Shown here in pieces: positions 1-10,656 of a DNA stretch of 64,000 bases; positions within the stretch are counted from its first letter, which is position 1, and every line of letters starts with the position of its first letter. The stretch is from Phialocephala subalpina. Its lineage: Eukaryota; Ascomycota; Leotiomycetes; Helotiales; Mollisiaceae. Made by a program: the position numbers and the translations under genes. Location: positions 800,079-864,078 of the forward strand of contig FJOG01000018.1 of the NCBI GenBank assembly GCA_900073065.1, given 5' to 3'. The notes beneath the pieces are model-generated. The model was given only the letters and a program-made list of their open reading frames with translations. It ran no database searches and was not told the origin of the DNA.

Positions 1-454
1 GAAGAATTTGACTTGAGTTTGATTTCTTATTCTTTCAGTAATTCGTGCCTTCTCTGATATACTCCAGTTAGAGCCAGACTTCTGGCATTGCAGTTGCCTG
101 CATTTTGCTCATTCTTGCAAAATTTCTGCAGCTAGCAGAGGCGATCAAATCAGCAACGTCATGCCGACATGACACTCCAGATACTGAGTCAATTCTCTAT
201 AGTCAAATGCAAAGGCTCCAGGATGCTCAAGAGGGAGTTGGTATTGCCGTCTGCGTTAATTGGCCAGCTCAGAGCGTCACGGAATTCCGTGCTCGGTGGA
301 GTTTTGTCACTTCATGACACTTTGCATTTGATCGTCGCAGAAGGTTTCAAGAGCACGGTATTTCACATATCATTTGATTTTGAACAATTAATCGAGCAAT
401 TAGTGAGGTACGCCAATGAGTTTATTGCGAGCAGCCTTGAGAAACTCGGAAATC
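1..454. other. upstream region, no gene recognised
   Basis: I see no protein family, RNA gene or repeat in this stretch. It immediately precedes the zinc-finger regulator and probably holds its promoter and 5' leader. The open frames crossing it (for example 169-561) read into the C2H2 half-finger in a different frame and look like chance. Confidence 0.4.
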
Positions 455-2203
455 ATGGCTCGCCAACATCACAACGGCACTCCTACAGCGCAGCCGGAGC
501 TCATCTGTACATTTTGCACCAGAACATTCGAAAACAGCAAGTCTCTCCTTCATTCCATTGAGCTGTCCTGACTGTGCTGCAGAGAAGCAGGCATCTCGCC
601 ACGTCCGATACTGTCGGACGAAAGCCAAAGATGGCGTGTCAACACGCCGGAAATCTTGCGTCGCCTGCATCAAAGCTAAGACGCGCTGCGGGATGACTCT
701 GCCGAGTTGTTCAAGATGTAGCAGCAAGGGTCTTCAGTGCCTGTACAAATCCGCCAATGCACCATCTAGCCCAGAGGTACAAGGCGTCCATGTGGAGGAA
801 CCTGCGCTTGTTGGAGCAGCTCCACCCCTCCTCGCCGAAATAGCCCTGGACAGCAGCCCGAGCGCTACCGGACAAGTGAGATCTCCACGCGACTTGTGGT
901 ATCTCTCCTCAGGCAACGGCTTTGACCATAATCTATCCACCAACACGTGGCAGGACTTGTACTCGAATGCTGAGACCAACAATATCGAAGGACCCATTTT
1001 CCCGAACGAGATTCTAGACCTTCATTCCTTCTCTTGGAATTACCCATCCGATACTTTCCTACCTCAAATCCATCATTTCAAGGACCGAGTCGTTCTAGGT
1101 AGCTTCTATGTCATTGATGTCCAACTGCCAAGCGTTGAATTAGACACAAAGACTATCCTAGAGAAGCGAGATGTGAGAGCCGGTCCTCATGGCTCTACTC
1201 TTGGTCGCGCTTATTGCATGACCGCATTGAGGTCCTACCCTGCAATGCTGTGTTCCGACGTTGGAACGCTCCCACCTTTCGTTCATGCCAGATCACGACC
1301 AAGGAATAAGTCTCGGTACGTCGATGATGAGACAGTAGCTTTGCCTGAGCCGCTGGAAATCTGTATCAGTATCATGAGGATGTATACGGCAAAGACGCCG
1401 GGGAACCTTCCTTTCATATGGCACACCATTGGAGCAGAGTCGCAGAGGATCGAGGGTAATGTAAGTTTTATGTCCCATACCCATCAAAACTTCACTGAAA
1501 CATATAGTATCGATCTTGGGATACCTGGAACATACTCGCCTCGGTCCAAGCGATGACCATCTACCTCATCCTAGGCCTGCTAGAAGACAGCAGCTCATAC
1601 GTCGCAGACCGACAAATCCTTAGATCCATGTGTAATACTACTAGAGTTCGTGCCATCCTCTCTCCATTTCGCAAGAATTGCAGACTGATATTTTCCCTCC
1701 AGAGAATAGCAGAGAAACTCCACCCCATAGGCAGACCATGTAATGAAGAACTTCCCCAAGATCGACTCCCAACATGGGAAGATTGGGCACAATCAGAATG
1801 TCAACGCCGGTAAACCCCCTCCATTCCTCCCTCCCGTGATCAGAAGAATAGCTAACAACCCCCCAGGACAGCCGTCATCCTCATAATAATAATCCACCTC
1901 TTCTCTATCGAGCACGGCTCCCTCATCCCTCCCTGCGGAGGCTTCTCTGCCCTTCCTTTACCTTGCAGCAAAAAGTTATGGCAAGCATCAGACCTGGAAA
2001 CGTGGGAGAAGGAGTATAGGAAGGAGTATATGGGAGGGGGAGGTGAGGGGTTGAAGAGAGTTCCGACGTACCGGGATTTGTTGCCGGATCTTGAAGATTT
2101 GGAAGGGCCGACAAGCTCTTCGAGGATGGAATGGTTGAGTGAGTGGTTTTTGGGAATGGATGAGGTGGGGACGTTGATTACGATGGCTATTTCGACGCTG
2201 TAA
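455..2203 (+). CDS. C2H2/Zn2Cys6 dual zinc-finger transcription factor (frame break near 541-590)
   Basis: A DNA-binding regulator. A Zn2Cys6 cluster is clear at about nt 657-745 (CVACIKAKTRCG, then CSRC, then CLYK). Just upstream, HVRYC at 600-614 is the second half of a C2H2 finger, and its first half (CTFCTRTF) follows an ATG at 455. C2H2 plus Zn2Cys6 in tandem is a known fungal TF class. The two half-fingers lie in different frames, and none of the GT...AG pairs I tried from the donor at 541 restores frame, so the N-terminus is unresolved. The ATG at 558 track would start inside the finger. Two later introns fit well: 1461-1507 and 1810-1866. After them the frame runs to TAA 2201-2203 through the middle homology type region (WDTWNILASVQAM). 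Target genes are unknown; GH16 lies next door. Confidence 0.8.
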
Positions 2204-2771
2204 ATGTTTTGAGACTGCCATGAGGTAGCGACGTGGTCAATGTGACCAGAGCCAGTGCTTTATATATCAAATGACGAGAATTCCAAGGCGAGGTAAATGG
2301 AAGAGTAGACATCAAGGTAAATGAGCAGCAGAAGCTTGAGAAAGTGAAAGCAATGAATAAAAAAGCGTGGGATTTATGTGAAGCAACCAATGCTAGTACG
2401 GCAAGACCTCGTCCTCTTATGAGAACAATTGAATTTCAACAGTTGCATTTATCGGTGTGCACACAGAAGGTTTGGCTCGGATGCCAGAGCTATACAGAAT
2501 CTTGCTGCGAATGAACGCCTCACATTTATACTTGTAGATGTAAGTTTGAGAGAGGCAAGCAATTGCAAGGTATGCGAGGCAACTAGGGTGCGAATCGAGC
2601 GCAAGCTGGATAAAATATCCTTAGTTAGCCAGATTGAGTGTAGCGAGGCGTCATTTTAGCACGGAGCAGGGGAGATAAGCAGGGGTCTCAGCCATGGCGT
2701 CACTGAAGTGAAGCTATCCAGACGATCCAGAACCAAACTCAGTAAAACATCAACAGAGACGATTGCCCACC
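2204..2771. other. intergenic, 3' of TF and promoter of GH16 gene
   Basis: No gene recognised. The region ends with CCACC immediately before the ATG at 2772, a favourable start context for the GH16 protein. Confidence 0.4.
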
Positions 2772-3752
2772 ATGTCTTTCCTCGACAACCTTGTAAACAA
2801 AGGCAAAGCCAAGTTGAACGAGTTCACTCAGCAGCATCAACAAGCACCACATCCAAATTACAGCAACAGACCTCCACCACCACCAGTAAACTACGCAAGC
2901 AAACCCGGCGGTTTTCCTCCCTCAGTACCACCACGACCTCAAGCTCCCTACCAAAACCCACCACTTCCTCAACAATACGGACCAGCACCCTACTGGCAAG
3001 CCGATTTCAACCCCTCAGTCCCAGTCCCCTCCATCTTCGTCCAAGAAACCGGCGCTCACGGATGGGGAAACAATGAATCCCAAAACTACACCACAAACCC
3101 GCAAAACTCCTTCTTCACACCCGACCACAAGCTCGTAATCCGTGGCATCGTCTCCCCTTCCCCGAACGACAAATATACATCTGCGAGACTCTACACCCAC
3201 CAAACACTCTCCCGACAACGCGGCTGTCTAACAGCCGTCCTCTCCGCACCATGTGCTGAAGGAATCTGGCCCGCCTTCTGGCTGTTGCCAAAAGAGCCTT
3301 TCACTTGGCCTAATGACGGAGAAGTCGATATCTTCGAAAGCTGGAACGGAGATAAGGTGAATCATTCTTGTCTCCATTGGGGCCATTTCAATGGCGAAGA
3401 TTGGAACAAACATCGCGTTATCGAAACTCCTATCCCAGACCTCGACGCCCGACCCCACCATTTCGCGTTCGCGTGGGATCAGCCGGAAGATGGGAAGGGA
3501 GGGAGGATGGTGTGGTATATTGATGGGAATGCAGTGATGAAGGCGAACATACCGGAAGGAACGAGACGGTTGAGTGAGTACAGGATTATACTGAACGTTG
3601 CTATGGGAGGGAATGTTTGTGGGGGAAAGTTGCCGAGGGAGGGTTATTATGATTTTGTGGTGCATGAGTTGAAGATGTGGAACGAGCCGCAAGGAGGATG
3701 GGGAAATTTTTATGCGGATTTCGAGAGAGGGAGAGAGGGAAAGACGATGTGA
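2772..3752 (+). CDS. GH16-family glycoside hydrolase-like protein, no signal peptide
   Basis: Single exon, 326 aa. The C-terminal two thirds is a GH16 beta-jelly-roll (beta-1,3/1,4-glucanase fold). The catalytic signature ExDxxE is present as GEVDIFE with E184, D186 and E189. Supporting blocks are GIWPAFWLLP before it and HHFAFAWDQ, VWYIDG and ILNVAMGG after it. The first ~100 residues are rich in Pro, Gln and Asn (RPPPPPVNYASKPGGFPPS) and start MSFLDNLVNKGKAK, with no hydrophobic leader, so the protein is predicted intracellular or non-classically secreted. That is unusual for GH16, whose fungal members mostly act on the cell wall. ATG 2772 was chosen because the in-frame codon at 2763 is TTG. 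Substrate cannot be assigned from sequence. Confidence 0.85.
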   Translation: MSFLDNLVNKGKAKLNEFTQQHQQAPHPNYSNRPPPPPVNYASKPGGFPPSVPPRPQAPYQNPPLPQQYGPAPYWQADFNPSVPVPSIFVQETGAHGWGNNESQNYTTNPQNSFFTPDHKLVIRGIVSPSPNDKYTSARLYTHQTLSRQRGCLTAVLSAPCAEGIWPAFWLLPKEPFTWPNDGEVDIFESWNGDKVNHSCLHWGHFNGEDWNKHRVIETPIPDLDARPHHFAFAWDQPEDGKGGRMVWYIDGNAVMKANIPEGTRRLSEYRIILNVAMGGNVCGGKLPREGYYDFVVHELKMWNEPQGGWGNFYADFERGREGKTM

Positions 3753-4287
3753 AGTTGCGAAGACTTGAGGCTACACATATTTGCATCTGCGAGGCGTTCC
3801 GAAATAGCGAGACTTTGCTGCCAGCGTTATACGATGCACCGGTACTTTCATTGCTATTTCGTGACGATTTCTGCTCAACGAGGATAGAAACCTCTGCATA
3901 AGACGTGTCTACCAGACATGATTCATGAGCAAGGAAGGTTGATGGATCAAAATGATGAAACTAAATCCATCCAACTTCATTACCATCATCGAAACGACGT
4001 AGACCATCTTGGGTAGAAGTACCAACCTAATTTTAATCCCGGTGGTGTCATGAGGATGGATGGAGGCCAAATAGTCGGTGAGAATCACCGAGATCGGTGG
4101 GGTCAAAATCCTCAAACAGACATGGACAATTTGAATGATTTCCTGGTCCTGATTGGTTGATAGACGAGAAGCCTCCTTGTGGTTTGCAATCACTGATAAG
4201 CCTGCCCGATCCTGATATAGCCTTATTGCTTCATTTTAGGTGACAGGGGGACGGTGTTTTTGTACAACATCTCGAGGCTTTCTTCTG
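3753..4287. other. intergenic between convergent GH16 and bioDA
   Basis: A tail-to-tail spacer holding both 3' ends. No gene, RNA or repeat was recognised. Confidence 0.4.
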
Positions 4288-6802
4288 TTACGACAAGCAC
4301 TCCATCAAAAGCCTCTCTATACTCTTTAACGTCTCCGGCCTGCTCGTCTGACTCGCCATCAAATAGAGCACATTCCCGAGCACACGATTATGGATCTTGA
4401 ACCTCTCTCCTCCTTTTAACAACTTCTTCTGTAGCCCCGTCGCAGCAGTAGAACTATACCCCGCATGTTCATCCTGCAAATTGATAGCAAGGACAGAGCC
4501 TAGTGCAATCACGCTCTCGACTTCTTCGCTCATTGAAAGAGTTTCGACGAAGGATTTGCTCCATACGCTCCAGACGGGATCATTTTGGCCTGTGGACGTG
4601 GACGTGGAGGGAGACGGTGAGTTCCAGTCTGTCTTAAAACTGTTCCATTCTCCACCACTATCAAGAGCATTCAATTCCCTCAAACTCTCCCCCGCAACCT
4701 GACAGCCCACAGCGTGAGCAGTATAACTATGACCATGCAACAAAGCATCAGCTTTCTCATTTCCAAGGAAAGCCTCATAAATACTCTCACTCGCCAACGT
4801 AGCACACAGAGGCACCAGACCGCCTGTCAAAAGTTTGGCGTGCACTGAAATGTCGGGATGGGTTTTGATGAATGAAGATGAGGAGGAGCGACCGAGACGA
4901 TAGAGGCCGGTAAATACTTCGTCGTGGATTATTGGGAGGCTTTGCCAGATATTCTCTGAGTCGGTAGAAGGTTCATCGGAGGGTGTGAAAAGGTGTGATG
5001 ATGAACGAATCGTGCTAGCGAGGAGATGTTGAAAGAGCGGATCAGCGAAAAGCATCCCTCCTGCTCCCAAAATGACTGGCTATGATTCCTGTTAGCAACC
5101 GCCAGGTCAAGCTGCAAAAATGTATCATACCTCCATAACCAGCGCCCCAAACTTTCTTCCTTCTTTCCTCACTAGCCTGTCCAGCGTGTCTTCAATGTGG
5201 CTCTTGTACAGTCTCGCAGACCTGGATTTGAGGCGAGCTTGGATGTCGAAAATATCACCCAGCGATTCAAATTTTGTTGTCTTTCCGAACTCTTCCTCCA
5301 TCACTTCAGGACTCTCAACAACCCACTCTCCTTTCTTCAGCTTGACTTGAGGGAAGTCAAACCAATGGCCTCGTCCTTTGTACCAGTGAACTCGTTCATT
5401 GAATGTGCTGGGTTCAGAAGCATCCATCGCTCCGATCGTGTCGCCGTGGTAACTTCCTTTCAATCCTATTATACCCATCTCCTTCCCGTCTGTAGCCCAG
5501 CCATAACGAGTGCTCGCTGCCGAGAGTGCCATCTTGATAGCGACTTCCATACCTGTACTTCCATTGTCTGAATAGAAGCAGCGAGTGAGACGAGGGTTGT
5601 TCACGGTCCGAAGGAGATCCTCGGCGAGGGATAAAGCAGGTTCATGGATCGTGCCAGCAAACATTACATGCCCGTAGCGTCCGGATGCATAAGCGGATGC
5701 TAGAGTGAGAGACGAGGAAGCATGGCCGAGCCCTTGAGTCCACCACGACGCTGAGCCGTCAAATGTTGGTGTTAAGAAGTTTTCATCTTTTGGTTCTGAT
5801 GTTGGGGATGAGGTATTTGAGGGGTTTGAGGGGTTTGAGGTTGATGGTGGGTCGGGAAGTGGTGTAGAATACGTCTGGAAGAAATCCCCGTGAGCAGAAT
5901 CGATGGCCATAATTGTACTAGGAGAAATGTCTCGGTGTTGAGTGAAGGGATACCAGATTGTTTTGTGTGCTTTCTCGGACATCTCTTCCAGGTACTGAAT
6001 TCGAGAGGAGTTTTTGTGTATGAGGTGATCTAGGGTTTCTTCGACCTGCTCAAGTGCGCTCATTTTCTCGTAGTACTCTGCCATAACTTCCCGGTCCTCT
6101 TCAATGGTCTCTGCTTTCTCTGGTGGTGGCGGGAGCGAAAGTGATAGAATGCCTTTCTTCTCAAAGTAAGAACTGAGATACTCATGATTCTGGTACATCG
6201 AGTCTTTGAATTGACAAACAACTTCTAGATCATAGCCTCTGATGTGAAGAGACTCGAAAGCAGATATGGTAGCAGAGATCCCACCCAGATGATGGTCTGC
6301 AACTAGACAGACTGGAAGTCGGAGAGGACGGAAGAGATCTGCTTGTGAAGAGCCACTTGGGGTCGGAGAATGTACCCCTCCAGCTGTTTCGAGCAGGAGT
6401 AGACCAGCTTCTGTGGTGGCACATGATGAGAGGTGAGCGAGGACTTGCTCTTGGATTGAGATATCGGAGAGTGGCTGTTTTAATGTTAGAATTGAAAATG
6501 AATCCGAGGAGGGTATCTACCTTGCTTGATCGTGCCGCAATATGTGGACTGACTGCTTCATCAAATTGGTACAGACATCTGGTTTGAGTTTTAGGTGCAA
6601 AGTAAGAAATGTGTCTGTCATCGGCTTCTTCAAGGGGTCCGGTGGAGACTGGTTTGAGATACCATGTGTTCTGTGAAGGATATTTGCGAGCATGCGCTTT
6701 GAGAAGGATTGTTGACATAATCGTCTTTCCCACGTTTGTGTTGGCTCCATAGATTTGGTAAGCCGGGAGACTCCTCCAGAGAGAGGACATCCTGCTCGGC
6801 AT
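4288..6802 (-). CDS. bioDA: bifunctional dethiobiotin synthetase / DAPA aminotransferase (BioDA)
   Basis: Fused enzyme doing two consecutive biotin steps: PLP-dependent transamination of KAPA to DAPA, then ATP-dependent ureido ring closure to dethiobiotin. Exons on the minus strand are 6802-6521, 6474-5131 and 5079-4288, with introns of 46 and 51 nt; the product is 805 aa, the usual size for the fungal fusion. The BioD part is N-terminal, with P-loop GANTNVGKT at about residues 19-27 and the ETAGGVHSP block. The BioA part follows, with WYPFTQH, the GSYHGDT block (YHGDTIGAMD) and the PLP lysine in HAKLLTGGLVPL. In Aspergillus this fusion is mitochondrial; the N-terminus here (MPSRMSSLWRSLPAY) is basic and serine-rich, consistent with import. 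It is divergent from bioB across 697 bp. Confidence 0.95.
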
Positions 6803-7499
6803 TTTGGGGCAATTTCCTGAGCATCGTCAGTATCTTGAATCCAGATATTTCGAAGTCAAAAGCGTAGGATGATTTGGTGGTCGTTGATGGGACAAAAGGT
6901 ACAGAGATACATACCCCTATTCTTTGGAGGGGCAGCTTCTACCCGATTGGCTCCCCAGTGCCGACTCGGTCCACTACCGAAAGCCTAAATAAAGATCTGT
7001 CAATGTACGAGGAGGAGCCTATCTCAACTTCCTTTCTTCCTCTTTCGGTTCAAAGAGGATTCGGACATCAGAAACCCAGATTCAAGGCACTGGCAGACTC
7101 TCTGATCGACGATTGGATCCTTCCCGGAGTCGGCCAGTGCGGGGCACAGCTCCTGCGACGGCTTGCGCGATTATTTGATGCCAACAGTAATAATGGCTTG
7201 AACTAGCGATTGTGAAGCATTGCCGAACCTCGAAAGTGCTCACAGATCGCCAGTAAGCGCTTCAACGAGTGGTAAGTGTAAGCCCGGTAAGGACAGGGAG
7301 AGACTCAACAAGTGGCAGTTCAACAATTGCTCAGCGCAGGGGTAGTCCCGCGTAGCTCCCACCGAGCCACTCAGCCTACTGTAAAAGTCCCAAGGATCCT
7401 CGGAGCTGCCCCACGACAACCCTGGTGGCCTGGGTCTTCTCCGTTCCTCCTTCTCTCTCGAGCATGTTTGTCAATTGATCCTTCATCCATCACATCACG
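6803..7499. promoter_or_regulatory. shared divergent promoter of bioDA and bioB
   Basis: A 697-bp spacer between the start codons of two divergently transcribed biotin genes, so it must carry both promoters and 5' leaders. I cannot point to a specific regulator site. Short ORFs here (6874-7206, 7312-7716) have no recognisable content. Confidence 0.5.
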
Positions 7500-8822
7500 A
7501 TGCGTGGCCATCGACCTCAAGCCATCGCTGCATCCTTCAGAGGATTGCTCCAGGAGAGCAAGCCTCAACATGTCCTGCGAAGATACGGCACTGTCACTTC
7601 AGTTTCTGCTCAATCCGTTACCCCGCCATCGACCTTCAACAATGCTTTGGAAGCAAACGCCCCGAGGCACAACTGGACCAGGGAAGAAATCAAGGAGATC
7701 TACGATACTCCGTTGATGAATCTTGCCTTTGCTGCTGTAAGATCCGATCTTATGACAAGGTGATCAATTCTCCTGATGCATCCCAGGGTTCTGTTCATAG
7801 AAAATTCCACAATCCTTCTTCGATTCAAATGTGTACTTTGATGAACATCAAGACTGGAGGTTGTAGTGAAGACTGCTCATATGTAAGTTATCTCCGTCTG
7901 CGGGGTCAATTCTCGCTCCAGTGATACGGCGTGTTCTTATGCCTGACTTTCTCCACAGTGTGCTCAATCCTCACGATACCAAACCGGTCTCAAAGCCACG
8001 AAAATGGTTACAGTCGACTCCGTCCTGTCTGCGGCACGAATCGCGAAAGACAATGGCAGCACAAGATTCTGCATGGGCGCCGCGTGGAGGGATATGCGAG
8101 GACGAAAGACCAACCTAAAGAATATTAAGGAAATGGTCAATGGAGTACGAGGAATGGGCATGGAGGTCTGCGTCACCCTCGGCATGATTGATCTCGAGCA
8201 AGCGAAAGAATTGAAGGACGCTGGCCTCACAGCATACAACCACAACGTCGACACATCTCGAGAACACTACCCTTCGGTCATTTCTACACGCACCTACGAT
8301 GAGCGATTACAGACGATTGCGAATGTGAGGGAGGCCGGATTGAATGTCTGTACTGGAGGTATTCTCGGACTTGGTGAGAAGCCAGAGGATCATGTCGGTC
8401 TGATCCACACTGTTGCAACTCTACCATCGCACCCAGAGAGCTTCCCTGTCAACACCCTCGTCCCGATCAAAGGCACGCCAATGGGAGACAATGCACCTTC
8501 GCCATTCGATGCAACACTTCGAACAATTGCAACAGCGAGGATGGTGATGCCGAGAACCATCATTCGTTTAGCAGCTGGCAGGACTACACTATCTGAGGAG
8601 CAGCAGGTTCTTTGCTTTATGGCTGGTGCTAATGCTGTGTTCACAGGTGAGAAGATGCTGACTACGGCTTGCAATGGATGGGATGAGGATAGAGTCATCT
8701 TTGACAAGTGGGGTCTTAGACCGATGGAGAGTTTTGAGGTCGAGGCATTGAGGGAGCTGGTGTCCTCATCAGCTCCACTCCCGGCTGAGGAAAAGCCACT
8801 CGCAGCTACTGCTACTGCCTAA
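7500..8822 (+). CDS. bioB: biotin synthase (radical SAM)
   Basis: Last step of biotin synthesis: sulfur insertion into dethiobiotin using radical SAM and an auxiliary iron-sulfur cluster. Exons are 7500-7736, 7787-7882 and 7959-8822 (398 aa). The radical SAM motif CxxxCxxC is GGCSEDCSYC; the second intron falls exactly between its second and third cysteines' codons. Other family blocks visible are NIKTGGC, FCMGAAWR, YNHNVDTSREHYP, GGILGLGE and IIRLAAGR. The N-terminus (MRGHRPQAIAASFRGLL) is rich in Arg, Ser and Ala without acidic residues, as expected for a mitochondrial presequence. It sits between bioDA and bioF, making a compact pathway cluster. Confidence 0.96.
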
Positions 8823-9229
8823 TTCATGACAGTTGAGAAAAATGAGCACAGGTAGATAGTCCAGCACGATTTTGCTGGCACATGATTGCAATTGGCAGTC
8901 CTTGCCTCACTTAACGTTGCTTCACTTGCTCTTCATATCACGCACCTTCTTGTAAGGCGAAAGTTCTCGAAAACACAAAGAAGCCTCTCAATTGCATGAT
9001 CAATAATAATTCCATCAATGATAGACACTTTCAACCTCCATAAACAACCCCTGGCGCCCGACCGCAACTTAGAAACTCCATCTCCCCGTGAAAAGTCACG
9101 TGCTAGCTCAACCAGGATCGAAGACTTTTGCCATCACCATCCTCAGCTATCTTTCTCTCACTCTCGCTCTTTTCAGATCTCTGCCCATCAACCGATCTAT
9201 CCTATCTATTTTGATTGTTAGGCTTCAAA
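8823..9229. other. bioB-bioF spacer
   Basis: A 407-bp spacer between two genes on the same strand, holding the 3' end of bioB and the promoter of bioF. It contains pyrimidine-rich tracts near 9130-9200 just before the bioF start, common in fungal promoters. No gene was seen. Confidence 0.4.
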
Positions 9230-10656
9230 ATGGCCCCTCCGATAGAGAACAAGATGCGAGCTCTTCTCGACCGGCGAAAATCGCTCTCTTCCTTCCGCAC
9301 CCTCACCACGTTTCCACCAAGCAGTATAGATTTCTCATCCAACGATTTCCTTTCATTATCAACCTCGCCTCTTCTCCGCTCAGCTTATCTCCAAGAGCTT
9401 CATAATTACCCGAATTTTCGACTCGGGTCGACGGGATCACGACTTCTGGATGGAAATTCGACCTACGCTGAAGATCTAGAAAAAGAGGTCAGTCAATCCC
9501 TACTCTCGAAGTGCTCCATTATTCTGTTCCATGTTTTGAAATTATTATCTTTCCAAACGTCAGGGAATCCCATACTAACTCCTCAACCAGATAGCAAACT
9601 TCCACAACGCCGAGTCAGCCCTCCTCTTCAACTCCGGATTCGACGCCAACTCCGGATTCTTTGCTTGTGCGCCTCAACCAGGCGATATTATCATCTACGA
9701 TGAATTCGTACATGCTTCTGCTCGTGAAGGCATCAAACTTTCTCGTTGCTCCAAAAATCTCCCTTTCCGTCATAATTCCGTTGAGGATTTGAAAAGAGTT
9801 ATTTTAGAGTTGAAGAGAGATGATAGGGAGGTGAGAGATGGGAAAAGAAGTGTTTTGATTGCTGTCGAGAGTTTGTATTCTATGGACGGAGACTTGGCGC
9901 CTTTGGAAGAGATCGTGAACTTAGTGGAGAGAGAATTAGGACGGAATGGCTTGCTGGTAGTTGATGAAGCTCACTCTACCGGTATTTATGGCGATCACGG
10001 GCGAGGTGTCGTCTGTGCTTTGGGATTGGAAAAGAGGATTTTCGCGAGATTGCACACGTGCGGGAAAGCACTTGCTTGCAACGGAGCAGCGATCTTGGGC
10101 TCTTCTCTCGTGAGGGAATATTTGATCAACTATGCGAGGCCATTGATCTACACGACAGCGATGTCGTTCCCCTCGTTGGCGGCGATCAAAGTCGTGTATT
10201 CGCTCATGAGGGAAGGGAGGACGGAAGCGGTAAGTTGTATCCCCCATATTCTTCCCGATATTATCTAACACTTTCTAGTTGAGATTCCGCCTAAACGAGT
10301 TGATCGAGTACATGTACACCCAACTCAAAACGCTCGAACCCTACACCGAAGACTTAACCACATCCACGTCGCTTCTCCAAATCCCACCCGAGATGCCCAG
10401 CTCGCCAATCTTCTCCATCTTGATGCCAGATCCGAGAAGTCTAGCGCGGCATTGCCAAGCTGCTGATTTCGTGGTTCGACCAATCATGCCTCCGACAGTA
10501 CCTGAAGGGACGCAAAGGGTGAGGGTATGTTTGCATGCTGGGAATACCCACGAGGATATCGAGAGGTTGGTGGCGGCGATTAAGGATTGGTCATTGTTGC
10601 AGAGGAGGGGGGTGAAGGAGAGGGGAGGGGAGGAGTTTGTGAAAGCTGTGTTGTGA
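9230..10656 (+). CDS. bioF: 8-amino-7-oxononanoate (KAPA) synthase
   Basis: PLP enzyme of the alpha-oxoamine synthase family; condenses pimeloyl thioester with L-alanine to KAPA, the first dedicated step before BioDA. Exons are about 9230-9487, 9591-10229 and 10279-10656 (~424 aa). The first donor is placed at gag|gtcagt, certain to within a base. Family blocks: GSTGSRLLDGN, SGFDANSGFF, VVDEAHSTGIYG (aspartate and histidine contacting PLP) and HTCGKALACNG with the Schiff-base lysine. C-terminal VRVCLHAGNTHEDI is also typical. In Aspergillus BioF has been reported as peroxisomal; this copy ends in AVL, not an SKL-type PTS1. ATG 9230 is used because the upstream in-frame start at 9215 is TTG. 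Confidence 0.95.

Noticed and set aside
3228..3692. 154-aa minus ORF opposite GH16
   Set aside because: Shadow of the GH16 exon; no independent features.
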